Assembly (NCBI GenBank): GCA_046735355.1
Contig: JBKPTC010000058.1
Location: forward strand, 1 to 51,837
Reading direction: 5' to 3'
Length of the DNA: 51,837 bases
Source of the DNA: DATAEU01 sp046735355
Lineage (GTDB): Bacteria; Actinomycetota; UBA4738; HRBIN12
Part shown: positions 13,617 to 20,856 of the stretch, piece after piece
How positions within the stretch are numbered: position 1 is the first letter of the stretch
Layout of the letters: each line of letters starts with the position of its first letter
Made by a program: the position numbers and the translations under genes
Notes under the pieces: model-generated
The model's database searches: none
Told to the model about the DNA's origin: nothing
The model's input: the letters and a program-made list of their open reading frames with translations, nothing else

Positions 13617-14060
13617 GTGCTCGACGAACGGGACCTTGCGATCATCGCGGCGCTGCAGGACGATGCCCGGGCGACGTACGCGGACGTCGGCCGTCGCGTC
13701 GGGCTGTCGCCCTCCTCGGTCCACGACCGGGTTCGCAAGCTCGAACAGAGCGGGGTGATCCGCGGCTACCGCGCCGTGGTCGATGCCGAGTCGATGGGAC
13801 TGTTCGTCACCGCGCTGATCGCCGTCACGCCGCTCGATCCGATGCAGCCGGACGACCTGCCCGACCGGGTCCGCGAGTTCCCCGAGGTCGAGGACTGTCT
13901 GAGCGTTGCCGGCGAGGCCAACTACATTCTGAAGGTTCGGACCCGAACGACCAGCCATCTCGAGGAGCTGATCCGCCGGCTCCGCGAGAAGGGCGGGGTC
14001 CAAACCCGAACCACGGTGGTGCTGTCGATTCCGTTCGAGGGACGGCCGCTCCTGCCCTGA
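13617..14060 (+). CDS. Lrp/AsnC family transcriptional regulator
   Basis: 147 residues. The N-terminal helix-turn-helix spans residues 3-55 (LDERDLAIIAALQDDARATY ... GLSPSSVHDRVRKLEQSGVI), followed by RGYRAVVDAESMG and a C-terminal RAM ligand-binding domain (CLSVAGEANYILKVRTRTTS). Members bind amino acids or related small molecules and act as dimers or octamers. The GTG at 13617 has no ribosome site but has TATCAT 6 bases before it, so the mRNA is probably leaderless. The gene is divergent from the reverse transcriptase, separated by about 130 bases, and could control it; that is inference. Confidence 0.93.
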   Translation: MLDERDLAIIAALQDDARATYADVGRRVGLSPSSVHDRVRKLEQSGVIRGYRAVVDAESMGLFVTALIAVTPLDPMQPDDLPDRVREFPEVEDCLSVAGEANYILKVRTRTTSHLEELIRRLREKGGVQTRTTVVLSIPFEGRPLLP

Positions 14061-14103
14061 CCCAGGCGCCGAGCGGGGGGTTCGCTTCTTGGCGGTTCCG
14101 CCC

Positions 14104-14109
14104 GATAAT
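14104..14109 (+). promoter_or_regulatory. -10 box (GATAAT) of the lipoprotein-protease operon
   Basis: GATAAT followed by 6 bases and the ATG at 14116. It has the same layout as the other leaderless promoters in this window. Confidence 0.6.
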
Positions 14110-14115
14110 GCTCGG

Positions 14116-14838
14116 ATGACGGCCCGCTCCTCCGGACCTGGTCGGTCGGCCTCGATCGTCGGCGTCGCCGTACTGCTCGCGCTGGCCGCCGCCGGGTGCG
14201 GGAGCTCCGAGTTCCAGTACGTACGGAACTCCGACACGGGAACCGGTTTCAAGATCCCGAGCGACTGGGCCGTCTACGACAAGGACGCGTTCCTGCGTCG
14301 CGGCGGCGGCCCGAGCGCGTCGACGCCGGATCCGATCCAGTGGCTCGTCGCCCTCGACGGCGATCCGTCCCCGTCCGTCGGTCACGTGCTGAACCAGACG
14401 AACCTCCTCACCGAGCATCCCGAGGGCCTCGCGCTCGTGTTCAAGCTCAGTCCGGAGAACCGGGACAAGGCAAGCCTGTCGATGGTCCGGAATTTCTTGG
14501 TGCCGATCGATCAGCTGCTGCAGCTCGGCAGCGACAATGCGGTGATGATGTCGTACGACGACTCGATCGACGGTGACGCGAACCTTCACGGCGTCCGGTT
14601 GGTGTTCGAGTTCCGTCCGTCGGCGCTGGGGCAGCTCGGAACGGACCAGGGCGGCGTGACGGGCGGAGGCGCGACGGCGGCGTTCTCGGACGCATTCGTC
14701 GTCGTCGATCAGATCGCCTATCTGGACGCGAACTCCGACAACGTCTACCTCATGGCGCTGATGTGCAGCGCGGACTGCTACGACCGCTACAAGACGCAGA
14801 TCGACAACTCGATCGGATCCTGGACGGTGAAACCATGA
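14116..14838 (+). CDS. Lipoprotein coupled to a membrane AAA+ protease
   Basis: 240 residues. It starts with a basic, hydrophobic leader and the lipobox LAAAGC, so it should be exported, lipid-anchored and cleaved before that cysteine. The mature part opens with FQYVRNSDTGTGFKIPSDW, a beta-rich start seen in PsbP/LpqN-like lipoproteins, and has a later cysteine pair in MALMCSADCYDRY. I do not recognise a precise family. The ATG at 14116 lies 6 bases after GATAAT. Its TGA overlaps the ATG of the next gene (ATGA at 14835-14838), so the two products are translationally coupled and probably act together at the membrane. Confidence 0.8.
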   Translation: MTARSSGPGRSASIVGVAVLLALAAAGCGSSEFQYVRNSDTGTGFKIPSDWAVYDKDAFLRRGGGPSASTPDPIQWLVALDGDPSPSVGHVLNQTNLLTEHPEGLALVFKLSPENRDKASLSMVRNFLVPIDQLLQLGSDNAVMMSYDDSIDGDANLHGVRLVFEFRPSALGQLGTDQGGVTGGGATAAFSDAFVVVDQIAYLDANSDNVYLMALMCSADCYDRYKTQIDNSIGSWTVKP

Positions 14839-17264
14839 GCAGAAGGAAGCAAACAACCTCGGCCCTCGTGCCGGCGCTAGACCGTGACAGCCGGCCCCGA
14901 GAGTCCGAGCGGCTGACCCGGCGCCCATCGGCGCTGTGGGACCGGATCAAGATCGTCCTCCTGTTCGTCTTGCTCTGGTTCGTGATGCTCTCGATCGTGT
15001 GGACGGACCTCCGTCCGCTCGGAGCCCCGTTCTCGGACGTCATTCGGACGACGTTCAACAGTTACTGGTGGTTGCTGGCCCTCGCCGGGCTCGAGGTGAT
15101 CCGGCAGGCCCACTACCTCATCGAGGAGCATTCGAAGGCGTACTACCGGTTCTGGCAAACGACGGTCTTCGGCGGAGTCTCGAAGCGGACCGGCGGGATG
15201 AACCAATACACCCGATACCGGCTGGCCCGGGTGCTCAAGGCGCTGCTGTTCCTCGTGATCGTCAGCAACATCATGGGCATCGTCTTCCACACCGATCCGG
15301 TTTGGCTCGGAATCGTCGAGGCGCCCGCCCGCCTGGTGCAGGCACTGCCGTTGCTGTTTCAGCTGCTGTTCGCATTCGTGTTCGTCATCCTGCAGTTCGT
15401 CGGGCTGTTCTGGTTCCTGTCCCGTGGAGGCGTCGACACGATCATGCCCGATGACATCGAGACGAGGTTCTCGGACGTCAAGGGGCAGGACGCGGTCCTC
15501 GACCGCATCAAGGAGAACATCATCTTTCTCGAGGCGCCGGAGGCGATCGAGCAACGTGGCGGGTACGTCCCCGGCGGCGTCCTCCTCTGGGGGCCGCCCG
15601 GAACGGGCAAGACGCTGATGGCGCAGGCGGTCGCCGGCGAGACCGGACGTCCGTTCGTCGCCGTCGAACCGTCGGCCTTCATCAACATGTTCATGGGCGT
15701 CGGGGTCTTGAAGGTGAAGGGCCTCTATCGAAAGCTCCGGAAGCTCGCTCTCCGCTACGGCGGCGTCATCGTGTTCTTCGATGAGGCGGATTCGCTCGGC
15801 AATCGCGGGCAGCTCTCGGGCGGCTGGTCGATCGAACCGGCGGAGGACGCGACATCGCCGCTGACGACGCAGCGGTCGTGCAACGGCATCGGATATCTGT
15901 CGATCCCTGCTCGCCGCGACGTCTTGTCTGCGGCGTTCCGCGGTGGTTCGCGGGAGGGCATCATCGCGGGCATGGGCGGCATGGGCGGCGGCGGCATGGG
16001 CACGCTCCAAGCACTCCTGAGCGAGATGGACGGTCTCAAGAAACCGCGGGGGTTCATCAACCGGCACGTCCGGCGCATCCTCGGGATGAAGCCGAAGTCC
16101 CCGCCCAAGTACCGGATCCTGCACATCTTCGCCACGAACATGCCGCAGGCGCTCGACGAGGCGATGCTTCGACCCGGTCGGATCGACCGGCAGTACAAGG
16201 TCGGATACCCACAGAAGAACGGCCGAAAGGAGACGCTCGAGTACTACCTGGCGAAGGTCAAGCACGAGCTGACGGGCGACCAGATCGACAAGCTCGCCAC
16301 GATCACGCCGTACTCGTCCGGCGCCGACATCAAGGACATCGTCAACGAAGGTCTCGTCATCGCCATCCGCGACGGTCGCGAGATGATCACGTACAAAGAC
16401 ATCGTCCGGGCCAAGCAACTCAAGGAACATGGCCTTCCGGACGACTCCGAGTACATCGACCGCGAGCGGCACAGCGTCGCGGTGCATGAGGCGTGTCACG
16501 CGGTCGTGGCATACCGCCTCCGAAAGCATGCGACGATCGACATGGCGACGATCGAGCGTCGAGGGGATATCGGCGGGTTCGTCTCGTCGATCCCGCCGGA
16601 GGATCAGTTCGTCACGTGGCGAACCGAGCGCGAGATCGACGTGATGACGTTCCTGGCCTCGCTTGCCGGCGAGCGGATGTTCTTCGAGGGCGACCACTCG
16701 ACCGGCGTCGGCGGCGACATGCGGGGTGCAACCACGCTCGTCACCCAAATGCACGCCTTCTACGCCATGGGGGGCGGTATCGCGTCGCGGTCGGTCAACC
16801 TCGCCGCCATCCGCGGCGCACAGCCGATCGAGACCGGCTCGGATCGCACCCTGTACGACTCGGAGTTCGGCAAGGGCATCGAGCAGGCGTTGAACGAGCT
16901 GTACACACGGACGTGTTCCATCCTCGAGGACAATCGGGCCGAGGTGCTCGCCGTCGCACATGCACTCGAGACGCACAAGACGATCACCGGAGACGACGTT
17001 GCCGCGGTCGTCGACGGAACGCGGGGGCCGATCGTCGATGGGCGCCCGTATGACGACCCCGCGTTCCGTGCACAGCTCGAGGCGTATCACGCCGCCGTCG
17101 TCCGGGCGCAGGCCGACCACGCCGGTGTCGAGGCATCGATACCGGTGCCATTGCCACCACCGCCCGTGCCGGTGCACGGCAACGGCCTGCGCGGCATCCT
17201 GCCCGTGCCTGCGACGGACGCGCTCCGAACGCGTGTCGAGCCAGACAACCCCGGCCCCGCATAA
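14835..17264 (+). CDS. FtsH-like membrane AAA+ zinc metalloprotease, divergent
   Basis: 809 residues. Membrane segments lie near residues 38-56, 71-86, 132-151 and 168-196, more than the two of classical FtsH. The AAA+ module has Walker A GPPGTGKT (253-260), Walker B FFDEAD (314-319) and the arginine-finger region RPGRIDRQ (446-453). Between Walker B and QALLSEMDGL it carries an insertion of about 70 residues, partly glycine/methionine-rich (MGGMGGGGMG), and a second one near 402-428. The peptidase has HEACH (551-555, normally HEAGH) and STGVGGDMRGAT, with the third zinc ligand. The C-terminal 60 residues are proline-rich. It is predicted to extract and degrade membrane or envelope proteins. 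It overlaps the upstream lipoprotein gene by 4 bases. Confidence 0.88.
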   Translation: MSRRKQTTSALVPALDRDSRPRESERLTRRPSALWDRIKIVLLFVLLWFVMLSIVWTDLRPLGAPFSDVIRTTFNSYWWLLALAGLEVIRQAHYLIEEHSKAYYRFWQTTVFGGVSKRTGGMNQYTRYRLARVLKALLFLVIVSNIMGIVFHTDPVWLGIVEAPARLVQALPLLFQLLFAFVFVILQFVGLFWFLSRGGVDTIMPDDIETRFSDVKGQDAVLDRIKENIIFLEAPEAIEQRGGYVPGGVLLWGPPGTGKTLMAQAVAGETGRPFVAVEPSAFINMFMGVGVLKVKGLYRKLRKLALRYGGVIVFFDEADSLGNRGQLSGGWSIEPAEDATSPLTTQRSCNGIGYLSIPARRDVLSAAFRGGSREGIIAGMGGMGGGGMGTLQALLSEMDGLKKPRGFINRHVRRILGMKPKSPPKYRILHIFATNMPQALDEAMLRPGRIDRQYKVGYPQKNGRKETLEYYLAKVKHELTGDQIDKLATITPYSSGADIKDIVNEGLVIAIRDGREMITYKDIVRAKQLKEHGLPDDSEYIDRERHSVAVHEACHAVVAYRLRKHATIDMATIERRGDIGGFVSSIPPEDQFVTWRTEREIDVMTFLASLAGERMFFEGDHSTGVGGDMRGATTLVTQMHAFYAMGGGIASRSVNLAAIRGAQPIETGSDRTLYDSEFGKGIEQALNELYTRTCSILEDNRAEVLAVAHALETHKTITGDDVAAVVDGTRGPIVDGRPYDDPAFRAQLEAYHAAVVRAQADHAGVEASIPVPLPPPPVPVHGNGLRGILPVPATDALRTRVEPDNPGPA

Positions 17265-17319
17265 CGCCCGAATCGCTTCTCCGAGGGCCTCGATCGGCAC
17301 GGTCCGGTCGGGCCCTCGG

Positions 17320-17325
17320 TATGCT
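17320..17325 (+). promoter_or_regulatory. -10 box (TATGCT) of cysS
   Basis: TATGCT followed by 9 bases and the GTG at 17335. No ribosome site lies between them. Confidence 0.55.
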
Positions 17326-17334
17326 CGGCTGATC

Positions 17335-18726
17335 GTGCGCCTCTACAACACGTTCTCGCGCAAGGTCGAGGAGGTCGTCCCCGTCGACGACCGCCACGTC
17401 CGGATGTACACGTGCGGTCCGACCGTCTACCGGTACGTGCACATCGGCAACCTGCGGTCGTTCCTGCTGTCGGATCTCATCCGGCGGGCGCTCGAGTTCG
17501 AAGGCTTTCGCGTGACCCAGGTGATCAACATCACCGACGTGGGACACATGACCGACGACACCACGGACGCGGGGCGCGATCGCATGGACCTGGCGGTGGC
17601 CGACGAGGGTCTGTCTCCCGTCGAGATCGCGCGGAAGTACACGGATGCGTTTCTCGACGACGCCCGAGCGATCGGCTTGAAGCTCGCCGATGAGTATCCG
17701 AAGGCCACGGACCACATCCCCGAGATGCTCGAGCTCACGCAGGCGCTCGTCGACCGAGGGCACGCGTACGAGGTCGGCGGCAACGTCTATTACGACGTCC
17801 AGTCGTTCCCCGAGTACGGACGGCTGTCCGGCAACACGCTCGACAAGCTCCGAGCCGGTCACCGGCAGGAGCTCGAGATCGACCCGAACAAGAGGTTCCA
17901 CGCCGACTTCGCGCTGTGGAAGCGGGCCGGGGCGAACCGCCTGATGAAGTGGGCGTCTCCGTGGGGCGAGGGCTTCCCGGGATGGCACGTGGAGTGCTCG
18001 GCGATGTCGATGAAGTACCTCGGCGACCGGTTCGACATCCACACGGGCGGGGTCGACCTCGTCTTTCCGCACCACGAGGACGAGATCGCGCAGTCCGAGG
18101 GCGCGGTCGGCCATCCCGTCGTGTCCATCTGGGTGCACGGTGGCCACCTCCGGCTCACCGGGCAGAAGATGGCCAAGTCGACGGGCAACGTCGTTCGCGT
18201 CCGCGACCTCGTCGAGATGGGGTTCGATCCGCTCGCCTACCGCTATCTGACGTTCCAGACGCGGTACCGCAGCGAGATGGATTTCAACGAGACGGCGATG
18301 CGCGCGGCCGACCATGCGGTGAAACGGATCCGTCAGCGGCTGGCCGAGTGGGGCAGCCCGGCCGAGTCGCTGTCGGCGCCCGTCGCGACCGAGCTCGACC
18401 GGCGGTTCCGCGAGGCGGTCGCCGACGACCTCGACATGCCCCGAGCGTTGGTCGTGCTGAACGAGACGATGTCGTCGTCCGTGCCGGATGGCGACAAGGC
18501 CGCGCTCCTCGCGTCGTGGGACGCCGTTCTCGGCATCGACGTCCTGCACGACGTTCGCGAGGCGTGGGAGCCGTCCGAGGAGATGCTCCGGCTCGTGCGC
18601 GAGCGGGACGAGGCCAGGGCCGCGAGGGACTTCGCGCGCGCCGACGACCTCCGGTCGAAGCTCCAGGAGCTCGGCGTCGAGGTGATGGACTCGGCCGGCG
18701 GCACCACGATCCGGCCGCGGCGCTGA
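17335..18726 (+). CDS. cysS: Cysteine--tRNA ligase
   Basis: 463 residues, the normal length for this class I synthetase, which charges tRNA-Cys. Zinc and substrate ligands appear as YTCGPTVY near residue 27, CSAMSM in the middle and FPHHEDE. The HIGH motif reads HIGN (about 36-39) and the KMSKS loop reads GQKMAKSTGN. The C-terminal region (RERDEARAARDFARADDLRS...) is typical of CysRS. The related mycothiol ligase MshC is excluded by the CGPTVY signature. The start is GTG 17335, placed 9 bases after TATGCT. The gene ends 9 bases before the convergent M24 peptidase gene. Confidence 0.96.
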   Translation: MRLYNTFSRKVEEVVPVDDRHVRMYTCGPTVYRYVHIGNLRSFLLSDLIRRALEFEGFRVTQVINITDVGHMTDDTTDAGRDRMDLAVADEGLSPVEIARKYTDAFLDDARAIGLKLADEYPKATDHIPEMLELTQALVDRGHAYEVGGNVYYDVQSFPEYGRLSGNTLDKLRAGHRQELEIDPNKRFHADFALWKRAGANRLMKWASPWGEGFPGWHVECSAMSMKYLGDRFDIHTGGVDLVFPHHEDEIAQSEGAVGHPVVSIWVHGGHLRLTGQKMAKSTGNVVRVRDLVEMGFDPLAYRYLTFQTRYRSEMDFNETAMRAADHAVKRIRQRLAEWGSPAESLSAPVATELDRRFREAVADDLDMPRALVVLNETMSSSVPDGDKAALLASWDAVLGIDVLHDVREAWEPSEEMLRLVRERDEARAARDFARADDLRSKLQELGVEVMDSAGGTTIRPRR

Positions 18727-18735
18727 GATCCGACG

Positions 18736-19836
18736 TCAGTCGACGACCCGCAGCTCCCGGGGCGCTTCGTTCAACCGCCGGGCTCCTTCGGCCGTCACGG
18801 CCACGATGTCCTCGATCCGGACGCCGAACCGCCCCTCGAGGTAGATACCGGGTTCGATCGAGAACGTCTCGCCCTCGCGGAGCGGCGACGCGTTGCTCTC
18901 CACGATGTACGGGTCCTCGTGCGTCTCCAGGCCGATGCCGTGGCCCGTCCGGTGGATGAAGCTCGGGCCGAAGCCGGCTGCCTCGATGACGTCGCGAGCC
19001 GCGCGATCGACGTCCCGCGCCGGGACGCCGGGGCGCACGGCCTCGAACGCGGCCTGCTGCGCCCGTCGGACGGTCTCGTACACCTCGTTGAAGCCGTCCG
19101 GGCCCTCCCCCACGACGACCGTCCTCGTGATGTCCGATCCGTAGCCGTCGACGAACCCCCCGAAGTCGAGCACGACGGGCTCGCCCGGCCGGACCCGGCG
19201 GTCGCTCGCGTCGTGGTGCGGCGACGCGCCGTTCGGCCCCGAGCCGACGATCGTGAAGTCCACGACCTCGTGCCCGTTCGCGCGGAGCAGCTCCGACAGC
19301 TCCGAGGCGATGTCGCGCTCGGTTCGGCCGGCGAACGGGCTCGACAGGATCGCCTCGAACGCGGCGTCGGCACCGGCGCCCGCACGACCGAGCGCCTCGA
19401 GCTCGCCGTCGTCCTTGACGGCCCGGAGGCCTGGCAAAGCCTTGGTCGCGGGAACGAACCGAGCGTCGCGCGCGGCCGCCTGGAACGCAAGCAGGTGGAT
19501 CGCCCACGTCCGGTCGGTGACCGCGTACCGACCCGGGCCCATCAGGGCGGCCGCCGCCGTGTATGGGTCGTCGGCGTCGGTCCACGCCTCGACGCGCAGC
19601 CCCTCGACGCCGGGCGCGGCTTCGGCGGCCGGGCGCTCGAGCCGGGGAACGAGCAGGACGGGTTCCCCGTCGGGGGCCAGGCGCAGCAGCGTCAACCGCT
19701 CCAGCGGAAGCGCGTCGTACCCCGTCAGGTAGCGGAGGTCGGGCCCCGGCGTGACCAGCAGGCCGTCGAGTCCGGCGTCCGCGACGGCCTCGACCGCCCG
19801 GCGGCGGCGGTCCGAGAACGTTCCCGGGCCGCTCAC
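18736..19836 (-). CDS. M24 family Xaa-Pro aminopeptidase/dipeptidase
   Basis: 366 residues. The N-terminal creatinase-like domain has LDGLLVTPGPDLRYLTGY. The pita-bread domain carries all five metal ligands: VVLDFGGFVDGYGSDITRT, HRTGHGIGLETHEDP, FSIEPGIYLEGRFG and VRIEDIVAV. It hydrolyses peptides with proline at the second position and is probably cytoplasmic. The GTG at 19836 overlaps the stop of the lipid kinase gene (GTGA), so the two genes are coupled. In mycobacteria a PepE-type peptidase of this family also lies near helY, which supports conserved neighbourhood. Confidence 0.92.
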   Translation of the reverse strand: MSGPGTFSDRRRRAVEAVADAGLDGLLVTPGPDLRYLTGYDALPLERLTLLRLAPDGEPVLLVPRLERPAAEAAPGVEGLRVEAWTDADDPYTAAAALMGPGRYAVTDRTWAIHLLAFQAAARDARFVPATKALPGLRAVKDDGELEALGRAGAGADAAFEAILSSPFAGRTERDIASELSELLRANGHEVVDFTIVGSGPNGASPHHDASDRRVRPGEPVVLDFGGFVDGYGSDITRTVVVGEGPDGFNEVYETVRRAQQAAFEAVRPGVPARDVDRAARDVIEAAGFGPSFIHRTGHGIGLETHEDPYIVESNASPLREGETFSIEPGIYLEGRFGVRIEDIVAVTAEGARRLNEAPRELRVVD

Positions 19837-20759
19837 AGCTTCATCCGGATCGACTGCGGGACGACCTCGAACGTCGCCGGCGTGAACCCGAGGACCTCGC
19901 CGTCGGCCTCGATCGGCAGCGGGCGGTCGGCCTCGAGTGTGAGCGCGTTCCGCACGCGGAACTCCTTGATGTGCGGATGCGGCACGTGCTCGCCCCGGTA
20001 CACCTTCGGCAGCAGGGTGAAGGCGTCGGACTTCGGTCCCGTGAAGACGAGCACGTCGAGGACGCCGTCGCCCGGATACGACCGCGGCGAGATCTTCATC
20101 CCCCCACCGTAGTACTGGCAGTTCCCGACGATCACCATCACCGCCGGACCGTCGTACGAGCGTCGGTCCGCCTGCATCGACAGCTCGGCCAGCCGGAATC
20201 GAGGAAGCGTGAGCCAGAACGCGGCGAAGTACTTGGCCTGTCCGAGCCATCGCGGCAGCCGCTCGGCGCGCGCGGCGACCGCGGCTCCGAGCGCCGCCTC
20301 GGCCACGTTCGGGAAGTACCGCGTCACGCGTCCGCCGTCGCCGTCGGTGTACGTGATCATGCCCACGTCGAGCGGATAGGTGTTGTCGCCGAGCAGATGC
20401 TGGCAGGACCGCGTGACGTCGCCCGGTAGGCCGAACGTCCGCACGAGGTCGCACCCGCTTCCCGCCGCGACGACGCCGAGGACCGCGTCGGGCACCACGG
20501 GCTTGCCGTCCTCCATCATGCCGTTGACGACCTCGTGCACGGTGCCGTCGCCGCCGACGGCGACGAGGTACCGTCCGCCCTGCTCGAGCGTCTCGCGCGC
20601 GAACCGCGTCGCGTCGCCCGGCGCCTCGGTCCGTTTGAGCTCGTAGGGCAGGCCGCGAGCCTGCAGCGTCCGTTCGAGCTCCGGGATCTCGGCGCCGACC
20701 CGCCGCTTCCCCGCATGGGGGTTCACGATCACGGTGAGCGATCCGAAGGCGCTCGGCAT
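19833..20759 (-). CDS. Diacylglycerol kinase family lipid kinase
   Basis: 308 residues of the DAGK/YegS/LCB5 type. Visible motifs are IVNPHAGKRR near the N-terminus, the nucleotide-binding loop AVGGDGTVHEVVNGM (about 70-85), AAGSGCDLVRTFGLP and the C-terminal sandwich with GVLDVLVFTG and IEADGEVLG. It phosphorylates a lipid such as diacylglycerol or a related isoprenoid/glycolipid; the exact substrate is open. I prefer the ATG at 20759 over the ATG at 20768 because TACCAT (20767-20772) is a good -10 box 7 bases upstream and overlaps the earlier ATG. Confidence 0.92.
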   Translation of the reverse strand: MPSAFGSLTVIVNPHAGKRRVGAEIPELERTLQARGLPYELKRTEAPGDATRFARETLEQGGRYLVAVGGDGTVHEVVNGMMEDGKPVVPDAVLGVVAAGSGCDLVRTFGLPGDVTRSCQHLLGDNTYPLDVGMITYTDGDGGRVTRYFPNVAEAALGAAVAARAERLPRWLGQAKYFAAFWLTLPRFRLAELSMQADRRSYDGPAVMVIVGNCQYYGGGMKISPRSYPGDGVLDVLVFTGPKSDAFTLLPKVYRGEHVPHPHIKEFRVRNALTLEADRPLPIEADGEVLGFTPATFEVVPQSIRMKL

Positions 20760-20766
20760 GGCGGCC

Positions 20767-20772
20767 ATGGTA
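20767..20772 (-). promoter_or_regulatory. -10 box (TACCAT) of the lipid kinase / M24 peptidase operon
   Basis: TACCAT on the minus strand, followed by 7 bases and the ATG at 20759. Confidence 0.5.
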
Positions 20773-20792
20773 CCGGCGGTCCGGCGTCGGCC

Positions 20793-20856
20793 GGTGCGCC
20801 GCAGCGAATCAGACGCCGGTGTACGGTGCGCCGCAGCGAATCAGACGCCGGTGTAC
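20793..20856. repeat. Exact 32-bp tandem duplication at the 3' end of the helicase gene
   Basis: Two identical 32-bp units (20793-20824 and 20825-20856) lie head to tail. The unit holds the last codons and the stop of the helicase gene, so the gene end is duplicated just downstream. The extra copy is also upstream of the lipid kinase promoter. Confidence 0.9.

Noticed and set aside
12651..14252. 533-codon minus-strand frame across the reverse transcriptase and the Lrp/AsnC gene
   Set aside because: It lies out of frame with the reverse transcriptase and antisense to AsnC, both of which have clear motifs.
14877..17300. Open frame of 807 codons on the minus strand opposite the AAA+ protease
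   Set aside because: It shows no domain or motif, and the plus strand carries intact Walker and HExxH motifs.
17335..18726. Mycothiol ligase MshC instead of CysRS
   Set aside because: The CGPTVY and HIGN motifs and the C-terminal tRNA-binding part fit CysRS; MshC has a different first zinc motif.
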